Source: Cornus controversa (lineage: Eukaryota > Streptophyta > Magnoliopsida > Cornales > Cornaceae). Taken from it: a stretch of DNA of 64,000 nucleotides. Below are positions 14,301 through 26,306 of this stretch, piece after piece. Under the pieces are notes generated by a model. It made no database searches. It had not been told where the DNA came from and saw nothing but the letters and a program-made list of their open reading frames with translations. The DNA is taken from positions 45,780,336 to 45,844,335 of the forward strand of contig CM048849.1 of assembly GCA_026545225.1 (NCBI GenBank), in the 5' to 3' direction. Both the position numbers and the translations under genes were made by a program. Each line of letters opens with the position of its first letter. Positions within the stretch are counted from its first letter, which is position 1.

Positions 14301-17300
14301 GCGCATCCCAAGAGAATACACAGAGCCCAAAAAGGCCACCTATATCTTCAAACTAAAATGATTTAATCATTTTTTTGTAAGTACAAATATATTAAATTAT
14401 GTTCCTGCTAACCTACCTGCTTTACATAGAGCTTAACTGCTTGCCAATACAAGTGCAAAGACAGAAAGCCCACTTATGGGTTTTTACTCATAAAAAGAAA
14501 GGGCGTAATTCAATTCTGCAACTGGTCAGTTGGTTGCCTCCCCTCTACTCCGTATCATTTTCTTTTTTTTTTCTTTTCTTTTCTCTCTCTCTACTAGTTT
14601 CCTTTTTTTATGGCAGATACGACACACACACACCCTTTACGGGATCTGAACCCTTAACTTTCCACTTGGATAGTTGAGGAAATACCAATCGAAAACCTCT
14701 AGTTCTCTACCTGTTCTTTCTCAGTCTAAACACAAATGTCTTCGTCCCTCTCCCCCTTCCTCCATCTCATCGTCTTCCCTTTTTTTCTCTTCTTTTTATA
14801 CTGCACCACTACCGACACTCCTATCTCCTTCATGATCAACCACCATCACCACCACTATCATTCGATTCATTCATCCCGTAGTTCATCATCTCCTGTTGGT
14901 TGTGGGGTTCAGATAAGCATAACAGAAAGTGATGAATCTAGGCAGAATTTTTATGGAGTTTATATCTTTATGTGAAATCTCCCTCACCGAAATCCCATCT
15001 CCATTACACATGTCATATGGTTTAGGTTTAAAGAAAGAGAGCAGAAGCAGGTAGAAGAGAAAAAATAGAAGATGAGAGTATGAGACAGGAGAGAAGGACA
15101 AAGTCCACTTTTACGCTCTTACTTTCAAGAATAAATTCCCACAGAGAAATGCTGGGATTTGTGTCTTTTGCATACTGGTAAGCTGTTATAATCTACACGC
15201 AAGTGGGAAAGTTAACATGACAAATATAATGAAAAGAACCAACACCGATCTTCATGAAGGCGACTTCACGGCGTCCCAGTGTCCATAGTTTCAGATCGGG
15301 ACCCTCGATTCACCGCTCGGTTCTGGCAGAGTCTTCAGATAGCCTTGGGTACTCAGCTACTATTCAGCACTGCCTTTCATCCTCAGACAAATGGTCAGTT
15401 ATAGGCTTAAAGCGCACCATTCAGATTTTGGAGAGAGGCCAAGTATAGATTCTTTATGCATAATACGTTCTTAGAGTGCACAACTCGTTAACTATTTTTC
15501 CTATAATTGTCCTTAATGGACATCACAGAGCAGACGTACAGCTGAAGTATTTGACTGAATAAAGAATCATTCCATAGCCTCCGTATCTAGGTTACTTAGA
15601 TTCAGTTTCCTACTTACCTTCCTGTGTTATTAAAATAAAAAAATTATGTAAGGACCTACTTTGGACTCACCAAGATAACATCCTGGGCTGGTAAATCGGA
15701 GATCCAAATTCACTTGCTAATTCAGATCCATGATCAAAATTAGGGCCAACTCCTCTTCAATTTGAAGATAAAGATGCAGATGTTTGCAACCTATAGAATT
15801 AATTTCATTTTATAATGCTATACATGAAATGTTAAATGTATTATTTCCCAATTACATTTTAAATGATTAAATCACCTATTTGTATACCAAAATTGCATTA
15901 TCTGTAATGTTATTAATATTTTCAGTGATGACTTCAATTTGCAAGCTTCACTTTTGCTTGTGATGAGCCCATCAAATGCTAGAAAAATAAAAATAAAGCA
16001 GTATCAATTTCTGAAGAACATCCAACACCCCCTAAATGTCTTTTATCAAATTCCTCACAATAGGATCAAGTGATCAACCATCGAATATTATTGAAGACAT
16101 CAGAGAGAACGGTTTGCTACAAAGCACTTAAAACTAGAAATAACCAAAGAAATTTACAATCAGATACTGCTAACTATTATGAAAACATTAAATACCAAAA
16201 TCTTACCATATCCTTCAGGATCTTTGTTAATGAACCTCATTAGATGTTCAGTAGTAGCCAAATTTACATCACTGAAATAATACTCCACCTACAATGCATT
16301 TAAATTTATTAAAGATTAATAGAAAAGTTCAGGAAAAAGAGAGAGATGGGGATGTTTAATAGCAGGAAACAAAGTGAAAACTACAAAAAAAAGTTTAGGG
16401 CCTGTTTCATTATTTTCTAAAAACAGTTCTCTAAGAACTAATAAAGCAGAAAATAACTATAAAAGGTTGATCTCTTAAACAGGCCTTTTTAATCTAAGTT
16501 TTCATAAAACAGTTATCTTAAACTGCTAAGCAAACAAATTTTTGTTCAGTTTTCTGATTATCAATTCTCCAAAAACTGATCCAAACAGTGCCCTAAGCAT
16601 GCGGGCAGGTGTAGAGAACAGAAACAAAAAACACAATATAATAGTTGACATAATGTATCTTCTGCTTCCAATTTATGAATTGGGTATGCAAGTTTGCAGG
16701 AGAAAATGTGAAAAACTACAATAAAAAATTCAAGGGAACATGTAGACGTATGTAGGAAATAGAAAGAACAAACCCAATGTAGTAGTTGACATAATGTATC
16801 TTCTGTTTCCAATTTATGAATTGAGTATGCAAGTTTGCAGGAGAAATGCGAAAAACTACAATAAAAAATTCAAGGGAACATGTAGACGTATGTAGAAAAT
16901 AGAAAGAACAAACCCAATATAGTAGTTGATATAATCAATCAAGTTTTAAGCTCCCAGTCTTTTATTAAATATACAAGTGTATTTAGAATCTCATGATCCA
17001 AGTACTAATTATATATTTTCCTACTGATATACATAAACATCTTTGGATTTGTTTTTCATTAACACACACACAAACATGCGTCTGTGATCCCTGCCTTTTG
17101 TTGCATTCAAGGAAAAAAGAGATCCAAATAGAAAGAAATATTCAAAATTTCTCATAGTATATAACTCTAATGATATGTGTTGGACACAAGAACCCAAGCA
17201 TCGGACGCACCAGTTACTAACATGTGATTACAGAAGGGAGACATTGGAGTTTTTAAGTATATAAAAGGTTCCTCAGTTGTCAAAGCCCAAGATCCTGCCA

Positions 17301-20300
17301 AATCTTATCATTTTTTTTCCTTCGTAAGTTATATCTTGCCAAACCTTATCAATTCTCGTTGCTTGATTTGCAAATGGATTTGAACTTGAATCATATAGCA
17401 TCGAAGAAAAATTTAATGCTAGAATTCTATATCTTTCCATTGATTAAACATAAGTTTTGTACTATTAAATCCGCATTGACGTACGCATAGTATTCTTTTT
17501 ATTATTCCATTGAATTATTTCCTATAGTAATGAATTTAGAGCATAAATACGATAGAATTCTCAATTTGATTCAAATATTGAGATAGTTTGGCTCAAGTGT
17601 TTTATGCTAATTGAAAAGTGCTTGGAATATAAAATGGATTATTTCCTTTCATATGCTTGGAGTTGGAAACTTAATATGGTGTAATAATAGTGTGTATGGT
17701 GTACCAACCCACGTTAATCTCTATAGAGAGTAGAGACCGCATCTTCTTTCCATATAAGTAAATTCTTCTCTAACAACAAACACATTACCCCTCTTTCTCT
17801 TTCAAACCCAATTAACACAGTTGAGGCACTCGTTGTCGTCCACTACATCGAAAGGCATATGTCTCACCAATGATGGAGATGCATATTGATGTGGACTTGT
17901 CCAGAAAGATTATGGCTTTAGATTCCAAAGGATACAGACTTACAGTCCGGACCTCAACAATCTGAAGGTATTAATGATTTTCCATTAATTAAATATAAGT
18001 TTCTATTATTAAAAAAGTGATGAAGTAAGCGTAGCATTTTTTATAATTATCGTGGTATTGAATTAATAAGTAACACTATAAAACTATGGGAGAAAGTGAT
18101 TGAACAACGCCTAAGATGAGAGACGGAAGTGACGGAAAATCAATTTGGATTCATGTCGGGTAGGTCCACGATGGAGATTATTCACTTATTGAGGAGACTA
18201 ATGGAAAGATATAGAGAGAAGAAGAGAGATCTCTATATTATTTTTATTGATTTGGAGAAAGCCTATGATAGGGTACCTATAGACCTAATATAGAGGGTTT
18301 TAGAAAAGAAAGGAGTCACAAAGGGATACATCAACACAATAAAGGACATGTATGATGGGTGTTTAACTATAGTTAGAATGTCTGTAGGGGAAAGAAGCGA
18401 ATTCTCAATCACGGAAGACTAGAAAGGATAGAATTAGAAATGAACACGTTCGGGAGATGGTTGGAGTAGCACCAATTGGAGATAAAATGAGAGAGAATCA
18501 GTGAAGATAGTTTGGACATGTGCAAAAAGACCCTTAACTGCGCCGGTCAGGAAAAGTGACAGTCCAAATTGAGGGCAATGCTAGGGGAAGAAGAAAATCA
18601 AAGCTAACATGGGTAGAGTTAGTAAAGAAATATATGATAGCATGTGGATTAACTGAAGAGATGATCTTAAATAGAGCGAAATGAAAACATCGGATTCATG
18701 TAGCCGACCCCAAGTAATTGGGAAAAGGCTTGGTTGTTGCTATTGTATTGAATTCTCTTGTATAGTGATGAATTTAGAGCATAAATATGATATAATCTGG
18801 ATTTGATTCAAACATTGTGATAGTGTGACCAAGTGTTTCATGCTAAAAAAGAAGTGTTTGGAATAAAAAAAAAAATCTCACTCCATATCACAACATTGAA
18901 AACAATGGAGCAATCGCTCTCTGACAACCAATCATGTTACTTGCAGATACTGGTAGGAAAAGACTCCATAACTCCCTAGAACCCACAATTCAACAACAAT
19001 GATTTATCTCCCAAGTATTTACATACCAATCTAGCATTACCTCTCTCCTGTGCGCCTCATATTATCAGTACTCAGAATTGCTCCCCCTACAGTCAAACAT
19101 TCAAAGAAAGTCACCTTATAAGACCTTAATGTGCCAAACTGCTTTCCAAGGGAATAAAGGACTCTTATCACCTCTCAATTTCAATACAACAATCTTGCCA
19201 CTTCTATCTACCATCAATCCCAAGTCATCTCCCGTGTCCTTCCACACTAAAAACACCATAAACGATTCCAAGAACTAGCGCACAGATTCCACTTCCCAAT
19301 TTATATTTATTTATTTATTTTGATAAATGCATGACTCCTCTCCCAATACTGAAAACCTGTGCAAAATCTAGGCTCCCATAGAATTCAATTGCCAAGCAGG
19401 TCAAACAACATACAACAGAAGCATCCTCGTCCTTCTCCGTAGTAATTCTGGATAATTTTGAAAATTTCACCTCCAAGGAAGTCTCCCCACGCCAAATATT
19501 GTTTTAAAAATAAAAACAGTAAGTATTAAAATACTTGTACAAAAATTTTGCATCTATCGCCCCAAGTCCACACATCCTAAAAGACAAGCACCCCGCACCA
19601 GCAGGTGCATCTAAGATACGCGCTCAATATAGCTTACAAAGAACGAGAGGACAATCAACGTTGTTTACAACGGATAATGGATTCACTCACAAGAGAAGTT
19701 TTGTAAATTCTTCCTCTAACCGTGTAACAGCCCCCAAAAGAAGTAAAAAGGGTGAACAAGAGAGAAGAGAGAGAGCTATCATAAGACCGCTTAAAATTTT
19801 TAGTAATTAATACTGAAGCTATAAACAATACATAATGCCTGCTAATATCAATATGAATGAAGCTAAATATTAAAATGCATCTTCTTACATGTTATTCATT
19901 GCGAGTATGGTTTCCTAATAGGAACTAATTAATGCAAAATATAAATAATAACATGATCAAAACTGTAAAGGATCACAGAGAACAAATGAAATTATGGAAA
20001 AAATTTAAGAAGATTTCTATCAGAAAAATATTGTAAAAGATTCATGAAATTAAAAACATACTAGAGTTCTAGAATCAAATTTAAGGAAAAATTAAGGAAG
20101 AGTTGACTTTGATGGTTGATCAAATAATAACAGCAACCATTTTATAAAGAGCAGGACCAAAATAAAATCGAATCCAATGCATCTAACGGAGTGGGCCCAT
20201 GTGGGTCATGTTGGGACCCACTCCAATCTATCCGTTGGATGCATTGTATACGGAATAATGATTCGGCCCTCCGTTTTGGAGGACAAATCATTATTCTTCA

Positions 20301-21965
20301 ATAAAAAAAAATGATATGCAGGCGTACGAGTTTTAAGATGATTCTTGTTTAAAAAAATTAACCAATTTGAATAATTATGTTAAAAACCTTATCTTGATCA
20401 CATAATAATGAAGATTGATGATTATTTATAAGCTTATTTTGCTCCAGCGTCTACTACGAGTAAAACCTTATCTAAGAGAAACTATAACCTATTTCTCTTG
20501 ATATATACCCCACTTACAAGATTTAAAAGCTATCACGGAAACCTTCATCTTGTTTCTTGCTTATCCACTTGGTGTTATCACTTCTCATCCATTTGATTTT
20601 ATTAGAAGTGTTTATGTTGTAAACTCAAATATAAGGAGATGAAGGGTGACAAAGGTTCCATATATATTATAGAAGCAGACAATTACCTCCTTGAAGATTG
20701 TTACAGAAGAAGAATCTCCATGGCAAAAAACGGAATCATTGGCAAAGCAAAAATACAAGAGCTAATTTTATGTCATCTCAGTGGAACAAAGGAATATTTA
20801 CCATTGTAATTTTCAGTCGCTAAAAAGAAAATAAAGCAGGTCCGAAACCACACTTGCTACCTAGTTTGAACAGTGAAGTTTACTTCCCACGATATATAAA
20901 GTCTAATGCTATATAGACATGCATATGTATCTAAGCACAAGTTCCTCGACAATCTTCCTAACAAACAAGTATTAATTAAATTCCCTAGTATACCACAAGT
21001 CATCAAAAGTAATTAAGAGCTCATGTGTACGTATTAACTTTTAAGTGATATGCACAGGGTTCTGCAACAATCTTCCTAATTTGAAGAGAAAAAACCTAAT
21101 GGCGCATACACAAGCATACATGCATATGAGCAGAGTTCTGCAAGAATCTTCCTAACAAATAATTAGTAATTTAATTCTCTAGAATACCAGTCATCACAAC
21201 AAATCAATAGCTTATTCATATGTATTAATTGTAAAATGATGAACAAATGAATTAACGTAGTCATTTCAACTGTGAAGAAACCCACATGCACACACAAAAA
21301 TAACAAATGAACTGGTATGCAATCGCTGCGAAAAATACGAATATCAAGATAGACACAATTAACACTTGCATTATACTTACCTGATTAAGAATCTTCTGAG
21401 TAGCTTCCTCGGATAGACCATTTCTCGAGGTGGAGACATGGTCATGCTCAACGGGAGCTTGCTGTTGAGTTTGAACTCCATTCTCTTGATGATCACCAAA
21501 CCCAACACCACCATAGTGGTGACGATGCTGGTGATGGTGATGATGATTATGATGTTGATTGTGATGATACTGTACTGGAACATGGTGAGGAAGCGGATGA
21601 TGATTCTGAACGGGTACTGTCACGTGGCTCTGAATCGGAACCCGGAACGGAGAATTGGGACCCGGATACACATGGACCAACCCATGAGGCGGAGCTTGAT
21701 GAGGAATCACGAGTCTGGGCTGCTGAGTCGGAATTGGAGACGTCGTTGTCGGTGAAGTCGACGATGATGAGCTGCGAGGGACGAACTCAGGTGCCTGAGC
21801 GTTGAGTCGACTAAAGGAGACGTTTCGGGAGAGAGATGGATCTGAAGAGGAAGAAGAAGAAGATTGATGATGTTGATGATGATCGTCGTTGTCTGTGATT
21901 TGATCGTTGACGGAGAGAGACAAATCTAGGGTTTCAGATAGTGGGTCTGAATCTTGCGGGCCCAT
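8365..21965 (-). CDS. LARP6B: La-related protein 6B (LARP6 family RNA-binding protein), 10 exons
   Basis: Cytoplasmic or nuclear RNA-binding protein of the LARP6 family; plant LARP6B/C bind poly(A)-binding protein through a PAM2 motif. Exons: 21965-21381, 16288-16207, 14073-13979, 13853-13782, 13532-13453, 13338-13239, 10760-10713, 10614-10546, 9854-9699, 8622-8365. All junctions are GT-AG and phases match, giving 514 residues. Domains in order: PAM2 ([13 protein letters not shown], about 52-64); His/Gln-rich stretch (about 118-170); La motif (about 185-278, with [20 protein letters not shown]); RRM (about 279-375, with [20 protein letters not shown] and [11 protein letters not shown]); Arg/Gly-rich patch (445-457, [13 protein letters not shown]); C-terminal [14 protein letters not shown] motif (488-501). 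The last exon's acceptor (AG just before 8622) was chosen because an upstream AG would put a stop in frame. A position next to ITPK4 and near OEP37 favours 6B over 6C. Introns 1, 2 and 6 are swollen by repeats. Confidence 0.93.
8981..9542. mobile_element. MITE-like DNA element with TAGGGGTG ends, in LARP6B intron 9
   Basis: Starts TAGGGGTGACAA and ends TTGCCACCCCTA, a near-perfect terminal inverted repeat. Both subterminal regions carry cgacacg and acgggtta-type repeats facing inward. About 562 bp with no ORF. The ends resemble plant hAT-type non-autonomous elements. No clean 8-bp target duplication was seen, so the superfamily is inferred. Confidence 0.6.
11878..13010 (-). mobile_element. 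RTE-type LINE fragment in LARP6B intron 6
   Basis: Minus-strand pieces match the RT of plant RTE elements. About 12982-12790 has [20 protein letters not shown]; 12475-12218 has [20 protein letters not shown] and [20 protein letters not shown], followed by [12 protein letters not shown]. The catalytic YADD region between the two pieces is missing or unreadable. The left end (from about 11880) is the 3' region with the GGCTACATGAATCC string typical of this family. Same strand as the host gene; inactive. Confidence 0.8.
14245..14345. mobile_element. short L1 3'-end scrap
   Basis: The string around 14270-14310 (a T run, then ataaaagacgctcaaaaggggagcg) parallels the 3' terminus of the L1 at 49316-49370 (tccattagaaagacactcaaaggggagcg). 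It is probably a very short LINE 3' end in LARP6B intron 2. Only tens of bases are shared. Confidence 0.4.
15255..15545 (+). mobile_element. fossil Ty3/Gypsy integrase scrap in LARP6B intron 2
   Basis: The plus strand has a short run resembling the integrase core of Ty3-type LTR retrotransposons, including the stretch around TAFHPQT. It is a broken fragment without LTRs, in the antisense direction to the host gene, and looks old. Intron 2 otherwise holds only CT-rich and AT-rich DNA. Confidence 0.55.
16398..16593. mobile_element. MITE-like element, GGGC-CTGTTT ends
   Basis: Begins GGGCCTGTTTCATTATTTTC and ends CCAAACAGTGCCC, an imperfect terminal inverted repeat. It has inner copies of aaaacagtt and tcttaaac motifs and no ORF. 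It lies in LARP6B intron 1, 110 bp upstream of exon 2. Confidence 0.45.
16642..16922. repeat. two-copy tandem repeat, unit about 141 bp
   Basis: The block beginning tagttgacataatgtatctt is repeated at 16642 and 16783, and the start of a third copy is at 16923. The copies differ at few positions. Intron 1 of LARP6B. Confidence 0.85.
17435..18870. repeat. local duplication, second copy split by an RTE LINE
   Basis: Copy 1 (about 17435-17640) carries gaatttagagcataaata and gattcaaatattg. Copy 2 is in two parts, about 17980-18064 and 18755-18870, carrying the same landmarks in order. The RTE fragment at 18065-18744 separates the parts. Confidence 0.65.
18065..18744 (+). mobile_element. RTE-type LINE, truncated and internally deleted, in LARP6B intron 1
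   Basis: The plus strand reads [19 protein letters not shown] and [16 protein letters not shown] (RT motif A region), then skips most of the palm and resumes near the C-terminal region (18580 on). It ends ttggttgttgc, the tail type of plant RTE. Stops occur in frame. A 10-bp direct repeat GTATTGAATT flanks it (18055-18064 and 18745-18754) and is probably the target duplication. Antisense to the host gene. Confidence 0.8.
18880..19290 (-). mobile_element. decayed L1 ORF2 C-terminal scrap
   Basis: The minus strand contains [12 protein letters not shown] followed by out-of-frame pieces like LTVGGAIL and [10 protein letters not shown]. This parallels the region FPWKAILRTKAPIKVAFFTW onward in the L1 at 49316-50535, so it is the same family but far more decayed. 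Intron 1 of LARP6B. Confidence 0.55.
20172..20252. repeat. hairpin-forming MITE-like core
   Basis: An imperfect inverted repeat: ccaatgcatctaacgga at the left pairs with tccgttggatgcattg at the right, and gtgggcccatgtggg folds within. It resembles the core of the element at 60560-60680. LARP6B intron 1. Confidence 0.55.
20938..21245. repeat. diverged direct duplication near LARP6B exon 1
   Basis: Two blocks about 190 bp apart share caatcttcctaacaaacaa, attctctagaataccag-type text and tcatgtgtacgtattaa-type text. Non-coding. Confidence 0.45.
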
Positions 21966-22099
21966 TTTGAGGTTTTGATCTAGGGTTTTTTTAGGAAGAG
22001 ATGCAGTGGGTAAAAATGAGTGAGAGAGGAGGGAGATGGAGAGTCCCCTGGGCCAGAGACAATGGAGAGGATTTCTCGGTTTTAAGATCTTCCGACTTG

Positions 22100-22110
22100 C
22101 ATTTTTATAG
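22100..22110 (-). promoter_or_regulatory. TATA box of LARP6B
   Basis: The minus strand reads CTATAAAAATG about 140 bp upstream of the ATG at 21965, which would put the transcription start near 22070-22075 and give a leader of about 110 bases. Inferred from sequence only. Confidence 0.5.
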
Positions 22111-23435
22111 GAGGTGAGCTGTGGGACCCACACAAACTGGTTACACGTATATATATTTGTGTGTACTGTGTGTGAAAAAATAATTACTTTATTTGCTTCA
22201 ATTTCCGTAAAAATATATATATATATTTTGAAAAAATAATAATAATAATAATTCAACTATTATACAAATCTATTCAGCTTGCTCTGATCACTTTTTAGAA
22301 ATTATATTCATGTCAAGTCAATTTTACATAACTATATGCTATGTTCATGTCAAGTCAATTTTAACTGATGAGATATCTATATATAATTAAATTCTATACA
22401 TAAGTTCATGATAAAAAATCAATTTGACGTAAACAACAAAATTTTATATATATTCATGTGTTTTGACTATAATATTTAAAGACATAAGATTTACCTCAGT
22501 TCATAAATGAGATTGAACAATGGTGTAATTTATTTAACACTTCAACAAATTATGTTCATGTAGAGCCAACTTTATATATAATTTCATAATAGAAGACGAC
22601 TCCACCTAAACAATTTGAAAACATTGAATTTTTTTCGTCTACCAATGAGATTGAATAATGGTGTAATCTAACATAATTTTTTTTTTTTTTGCAATGAAAG
22701 ACATAAACAACAACATTAAAAAATAAAGTATTTTTTAATTACATGATGTCATTTACATGAATCACACACATGCGTATATATATTTATATATATTTAACTA
22801 TCTAAGGTTATAATTTCGGTTACACCACAAGTTTTTATATATTTCTTTACCAATATATTCTTTCACCAACTCTATTCATGTTAAAGGGTGAAACAACAGT
22901 TATTTTTAATATATAAAGGTTTTAATTATTTGGACAAAAGATAGTAAAAGGTAGTAATATATATTATTCATATATTACAAGGAGATTTAAGCAATAAACT
23001 CTAATAATAATAATCATATATATATATATATATATACACATATCTATACTGCATATATTGTGTGTATATACACTATAAATGTCAACATAAAATTTAATTA
23101 ATATACATTATTTGAATTTCTTATATCAGGTTATGTTAATATTATTAATAATAACTAAACATTTTCTATTTAGGATCGACAAGACGTTTCTTTAAAAGGT
23201 ACCTATTTAGAAGAGATACAATTATGTATATCTATTCAAACTTATAAATAACTTCTCTATCCAAGTATACCAATGAATAATTATTCTATTTGTTTCGAAA
23301 CTCTTTTACTCTGTTTGAACAAGTCTTCTAATTTTTCAAAAAAAAAAAATTCATTCTTCATTTTTTTTACATCAATATTATTAATACTTAAATAAAAATT
23401 ACAATTGTATTCACACTCTACTTATATTATTTTAT
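22111..23435. other. AT-rich intergenic DNA with diverged internal repeats
   Basis: Very AT-rich. Motifs such as ttcatgtcaagtcaatttt (22308, 22343) and gagattgaacaatggtgtaat (22508, 22650) recur in diverged blocks of roughly 140-250 bp. There is a TA microsatellite near 23018-23036. No gene was seen. Confidence 0.5.
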
Positions 23436-23437
23436 AG

Positions 23438-23672
23438 TACCGTTTAATAACTTAATTCAGTGTTTAATTATAAATAAATTAAACGATTATCTAATTAAGT
23501 ACGTTTGATAACGCAATTTAAATATCACTAAAACGATAAACATTACTTAAAATAAAGTAAAATTTTAAAGAATAGGTATAGCACTTGCGCTAAAAAAAAT
23601 TTAATATTTATTTTTTAATTATCACTTAAAAATTTTAGTACTTAAAATTTTCAATTTTATCAAATAGCACCA
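23438..23672. mobile_element. MITE copy A (TTTGATAA-type family)
   Basis: Shares long stretches in order with 28590-28853: cttaattcag, ctaattaagt, gtttgataacgcaatttaaatatcacta, acttaaaattttcaatttttatcaaata. Ends are weakly inverted (gtttaataact and ttatcaaatagcac). Two copies in one window indicate a mobile family. Confidence 0.55.
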
Positions 23673-23679
23673 ATACTAT

Positions 23680-25000
23680 TGATATTTTGTTGAGAAGTAC
23701 AGTTGAGATCAAACTAAATTGATCACGACAAAGTATTTAATACTACTGATTGAATATATGTATGATATACCATATTATTTTTAAATCAATATTATTCAAT
23801 TAAGGATTGCAATTACTCTCCGTAACAATTCGTTAGTGAATGTACTGGAACATTCGTTAGTAAATGTAATGGAACATGTAAAAGTACTAAATTCCTTCAG
23901 TTTTTAATAACTATTTACTGAAATGCCCTTATTTTATTTTTTTCATGTTGCTGGCATTGATATTGACTGGTATGACAAACACAACCTTATCACTTCTCTC
24001 TCCTCCACCACCACCGCGACGCCGCGAATCGCAGTATTGGTTGACATCTTTTTTCAATCAATTATTTTTTTTTTCTTTTAATCAATCTTCTATAATAAAA
24101 TTTAATTTCAAAAGAGAGAGAACTTGATTATTAATTTGTTAAGTAAGTTTTTTCAACTTCTGTAACAAAACTCATCATCTCGTCTTCGTTGCCTCCATGA
24201 CGTCGATATCTTAATCTGGGTCTGCAAATTCATGGGTTGTAATGGGAAGAAAGGGGAAGAGAGAGAAATCGGTGGCATGCCATTATAAAAGAGAAGAGAG
24301 ATGTGAAGACTGCTATTTATTTCATACATATGTATACTTATATAATCAGTGTAATTGACATGGCCCTGTGTTTGAATTGGGTTATTGAAAAATAGAGAGG
24401 AGAACAAAGAGACGAGGGAGAGGAATGAGAAAAAGCTAATGGAACCTCCTGGTGAACCACGAATTTCACGTACATGGTGTCAATATATATATATAAATTA
24501 TGTGTGTGTGTGTGTGTACTTCTCATCTATATATTTATTTCACAATTTTCCAACCAATATATCTAATAATGCATTGAACAATAAAATATGGTGTAGTGGA
24601 GAGATGTAAAGGCAAAGTGTAGAGAGATACAACTGAGAAGCGAAAGTTACAGAGGAGGAAGAACAAGGAGGATACAGAGGAGAGAGATCAATCAAATTCT
24701 TCATTGTGAGGTTAATTTCTGCAGGTCTCTAAGGGTAGTATTGGCATATTAAATTTATTTTAAATTGACTTTAACCGATCAAACTTAAACTAATTGCAGG
24801 GGAACTCAGAAAATAATTCAACCATTTAAAGGGAGGTTGACCATAAAAATTTAAAAAGTTTAATCAAGGATAATTTACTCTAACCTCAAGGTCAGAGTAA
24901 TTTACCCCTCATGATATGTGTACACGAGCATTTTTACTATTATGTCTTAAAAATGGAAATAATATTCATATTTTACTTTATTCCCACTAACTTTTTTTAT
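23680..25000. other. intergenic DNA, no gene recognised
   Basis: Contains a short GC-rich patch (ccaccaccaccgcgacgccgcg near 24005), a (TG)n run near 24500, purine-rich DNA at 24380-24690 and an imperfect hairpin at about 24873-24910 built on taatttactct / agagtaattta. No supported coding exon. Confidence 0.4.
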
Positions 25001-25003
25001 AAG

Positions 25004-25770
25004 ATAAATTAGACTCACTTCTCTAAGATTTCATCAATATACACTTACCTCGTCTCTTGTTTGTAAAATTACATTGATCTTCATAGAGGTTTGTATTTTG
25101 TACACACTGACATTCCTTATTGTTTGCAAAATTACACTAACTTTTCTTGAGATTTGTATTTTTTTAACACCGTATTATCTTCTGTTAACAACCATTAATG
25201 GTCAGTGTGGTTAATATGTACACAAAAATCATTAATTTATGTGATGATGTAAGAATAGAAACGTAATTACACGAGAATCGTTAACGAAATCCTCTCGATA
25301 TCTCTAGCAAGAGAGGTCAGTGTAATTTTGCAAACAAAAAAGGAAGTAAGTGTATATTTGACAAAACTTCGAGGGAGGTTAGTGTAATTTCCCTTAAGTT
25401 TCGTCGAATATACACTCACCTCTTCTCTTGCTCACAAATTTACACTAACCTTCCTTGATGTTTGTAGTTTTGTTACACTAACATCCTCTCTTGTTTATAA
25501 AATTAAACTGATCTCTTTTTGAAGTTTGCATTTTTGTAATACCAAGTTTCAAATTCCTTCTGTTAACAACCGTTAAAGGTCAATATGGTCAATGGGTACA
25601 TGAGAATCATTAATTTATGTGATATTGTAAGGATAAAAACGTAATTACACAATAATCATTAACAATATTCTCTTGATAGCTCTGACAGGAGAGTTTAATA
25701 TAATTTTACAAATAAGAAATGAAGTAAGTGTATATTAACGAAACCGCAATAAAAATTAATGTAATTTATT
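25004..25770. repeat. pair of foldback elements in tandem (about 390 and 380 bp)
   Basis: Each unit has inverted ends of about 75 bp built on atatacacttacctc and aaattacactgacct. Unit 1 is about 25004-25394 and unit 2 about 25391-25770. The interiors match too (tgttaacaacc, catgagaatcattaatttatgtgat), so the second is a diverged copy of the first. Non-coding. They share the tacactgacct end motif with the MULEs at 26307 and 61828. Confidence 0.7.
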
Positions 25771-26297
25771 CTTTTTATAATATATAGTAATGACACAATT
25801 ACAGTGCATGAGAGAAAATTTTACAATGATTGTCGAGTGCCAGTGAGTGTTTAAAGGACAATTATGTCATTAGAAAAAACAAGTGGAGTGTAGGTAGGAA
25901 AAACTGAAGTGCGAATATCATTTATGTAAAAAATAAATATTATAAAATTTACAATTAATAACACCGTGATGACTCGAAGGAACCAGATACGCATTCATGA
26001 ATGTGGAATTATACAGTCTGTCCATCCTTATCCAACATCATTTATTAGATGAAATTAATTTTATAATAGGATCCACGTGGAGTCCACCTCATGTTGAGAT
26101 GGCAATTGGACTGCTCAAATCATTATTTATTGCCCCTAATATGCAGTTTAAATATAATCTCACATTAATTTTAGTTTAACAATATCTGTAGGATAATTTA
26201 TTTTACAATTAACTATATAAGAAACTTACTCACAGATTTTTTACCTTCCGAGCAGGGCGAGGGATTTGTTTTCGGAGATCACATTAACGCGTGATAA
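25771..26297. other. AT-rich spacer
   Basis: No feature recognised. A short stretch near 26075 (ggatccacgtggagtccacc) is locally self-complementary. Confidence 0.4.
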
Positions 26298-26306
26298 AAT
26301 AAAATT

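Noticed and set aside
16642-16922. CRISPR-like or satellite array
   Set aside because: Only two full copies of a long unit with no spacers, inside a plant intron.
21438-21755. 105-codon plus-strand ORF rich in Met and Ile
   Set aside because: Antisense shadow of the His/Gln-rich part of LARP6B exon 1.
21261-22256. 331-codon minus-strand ORF read as a complete single-exon protein
   Set aside because: The true start is the ATG at 21965 and the reading leaves the exon at the donor after 21381. The first 97 codons are promoter and leader, and the last residues are intron.
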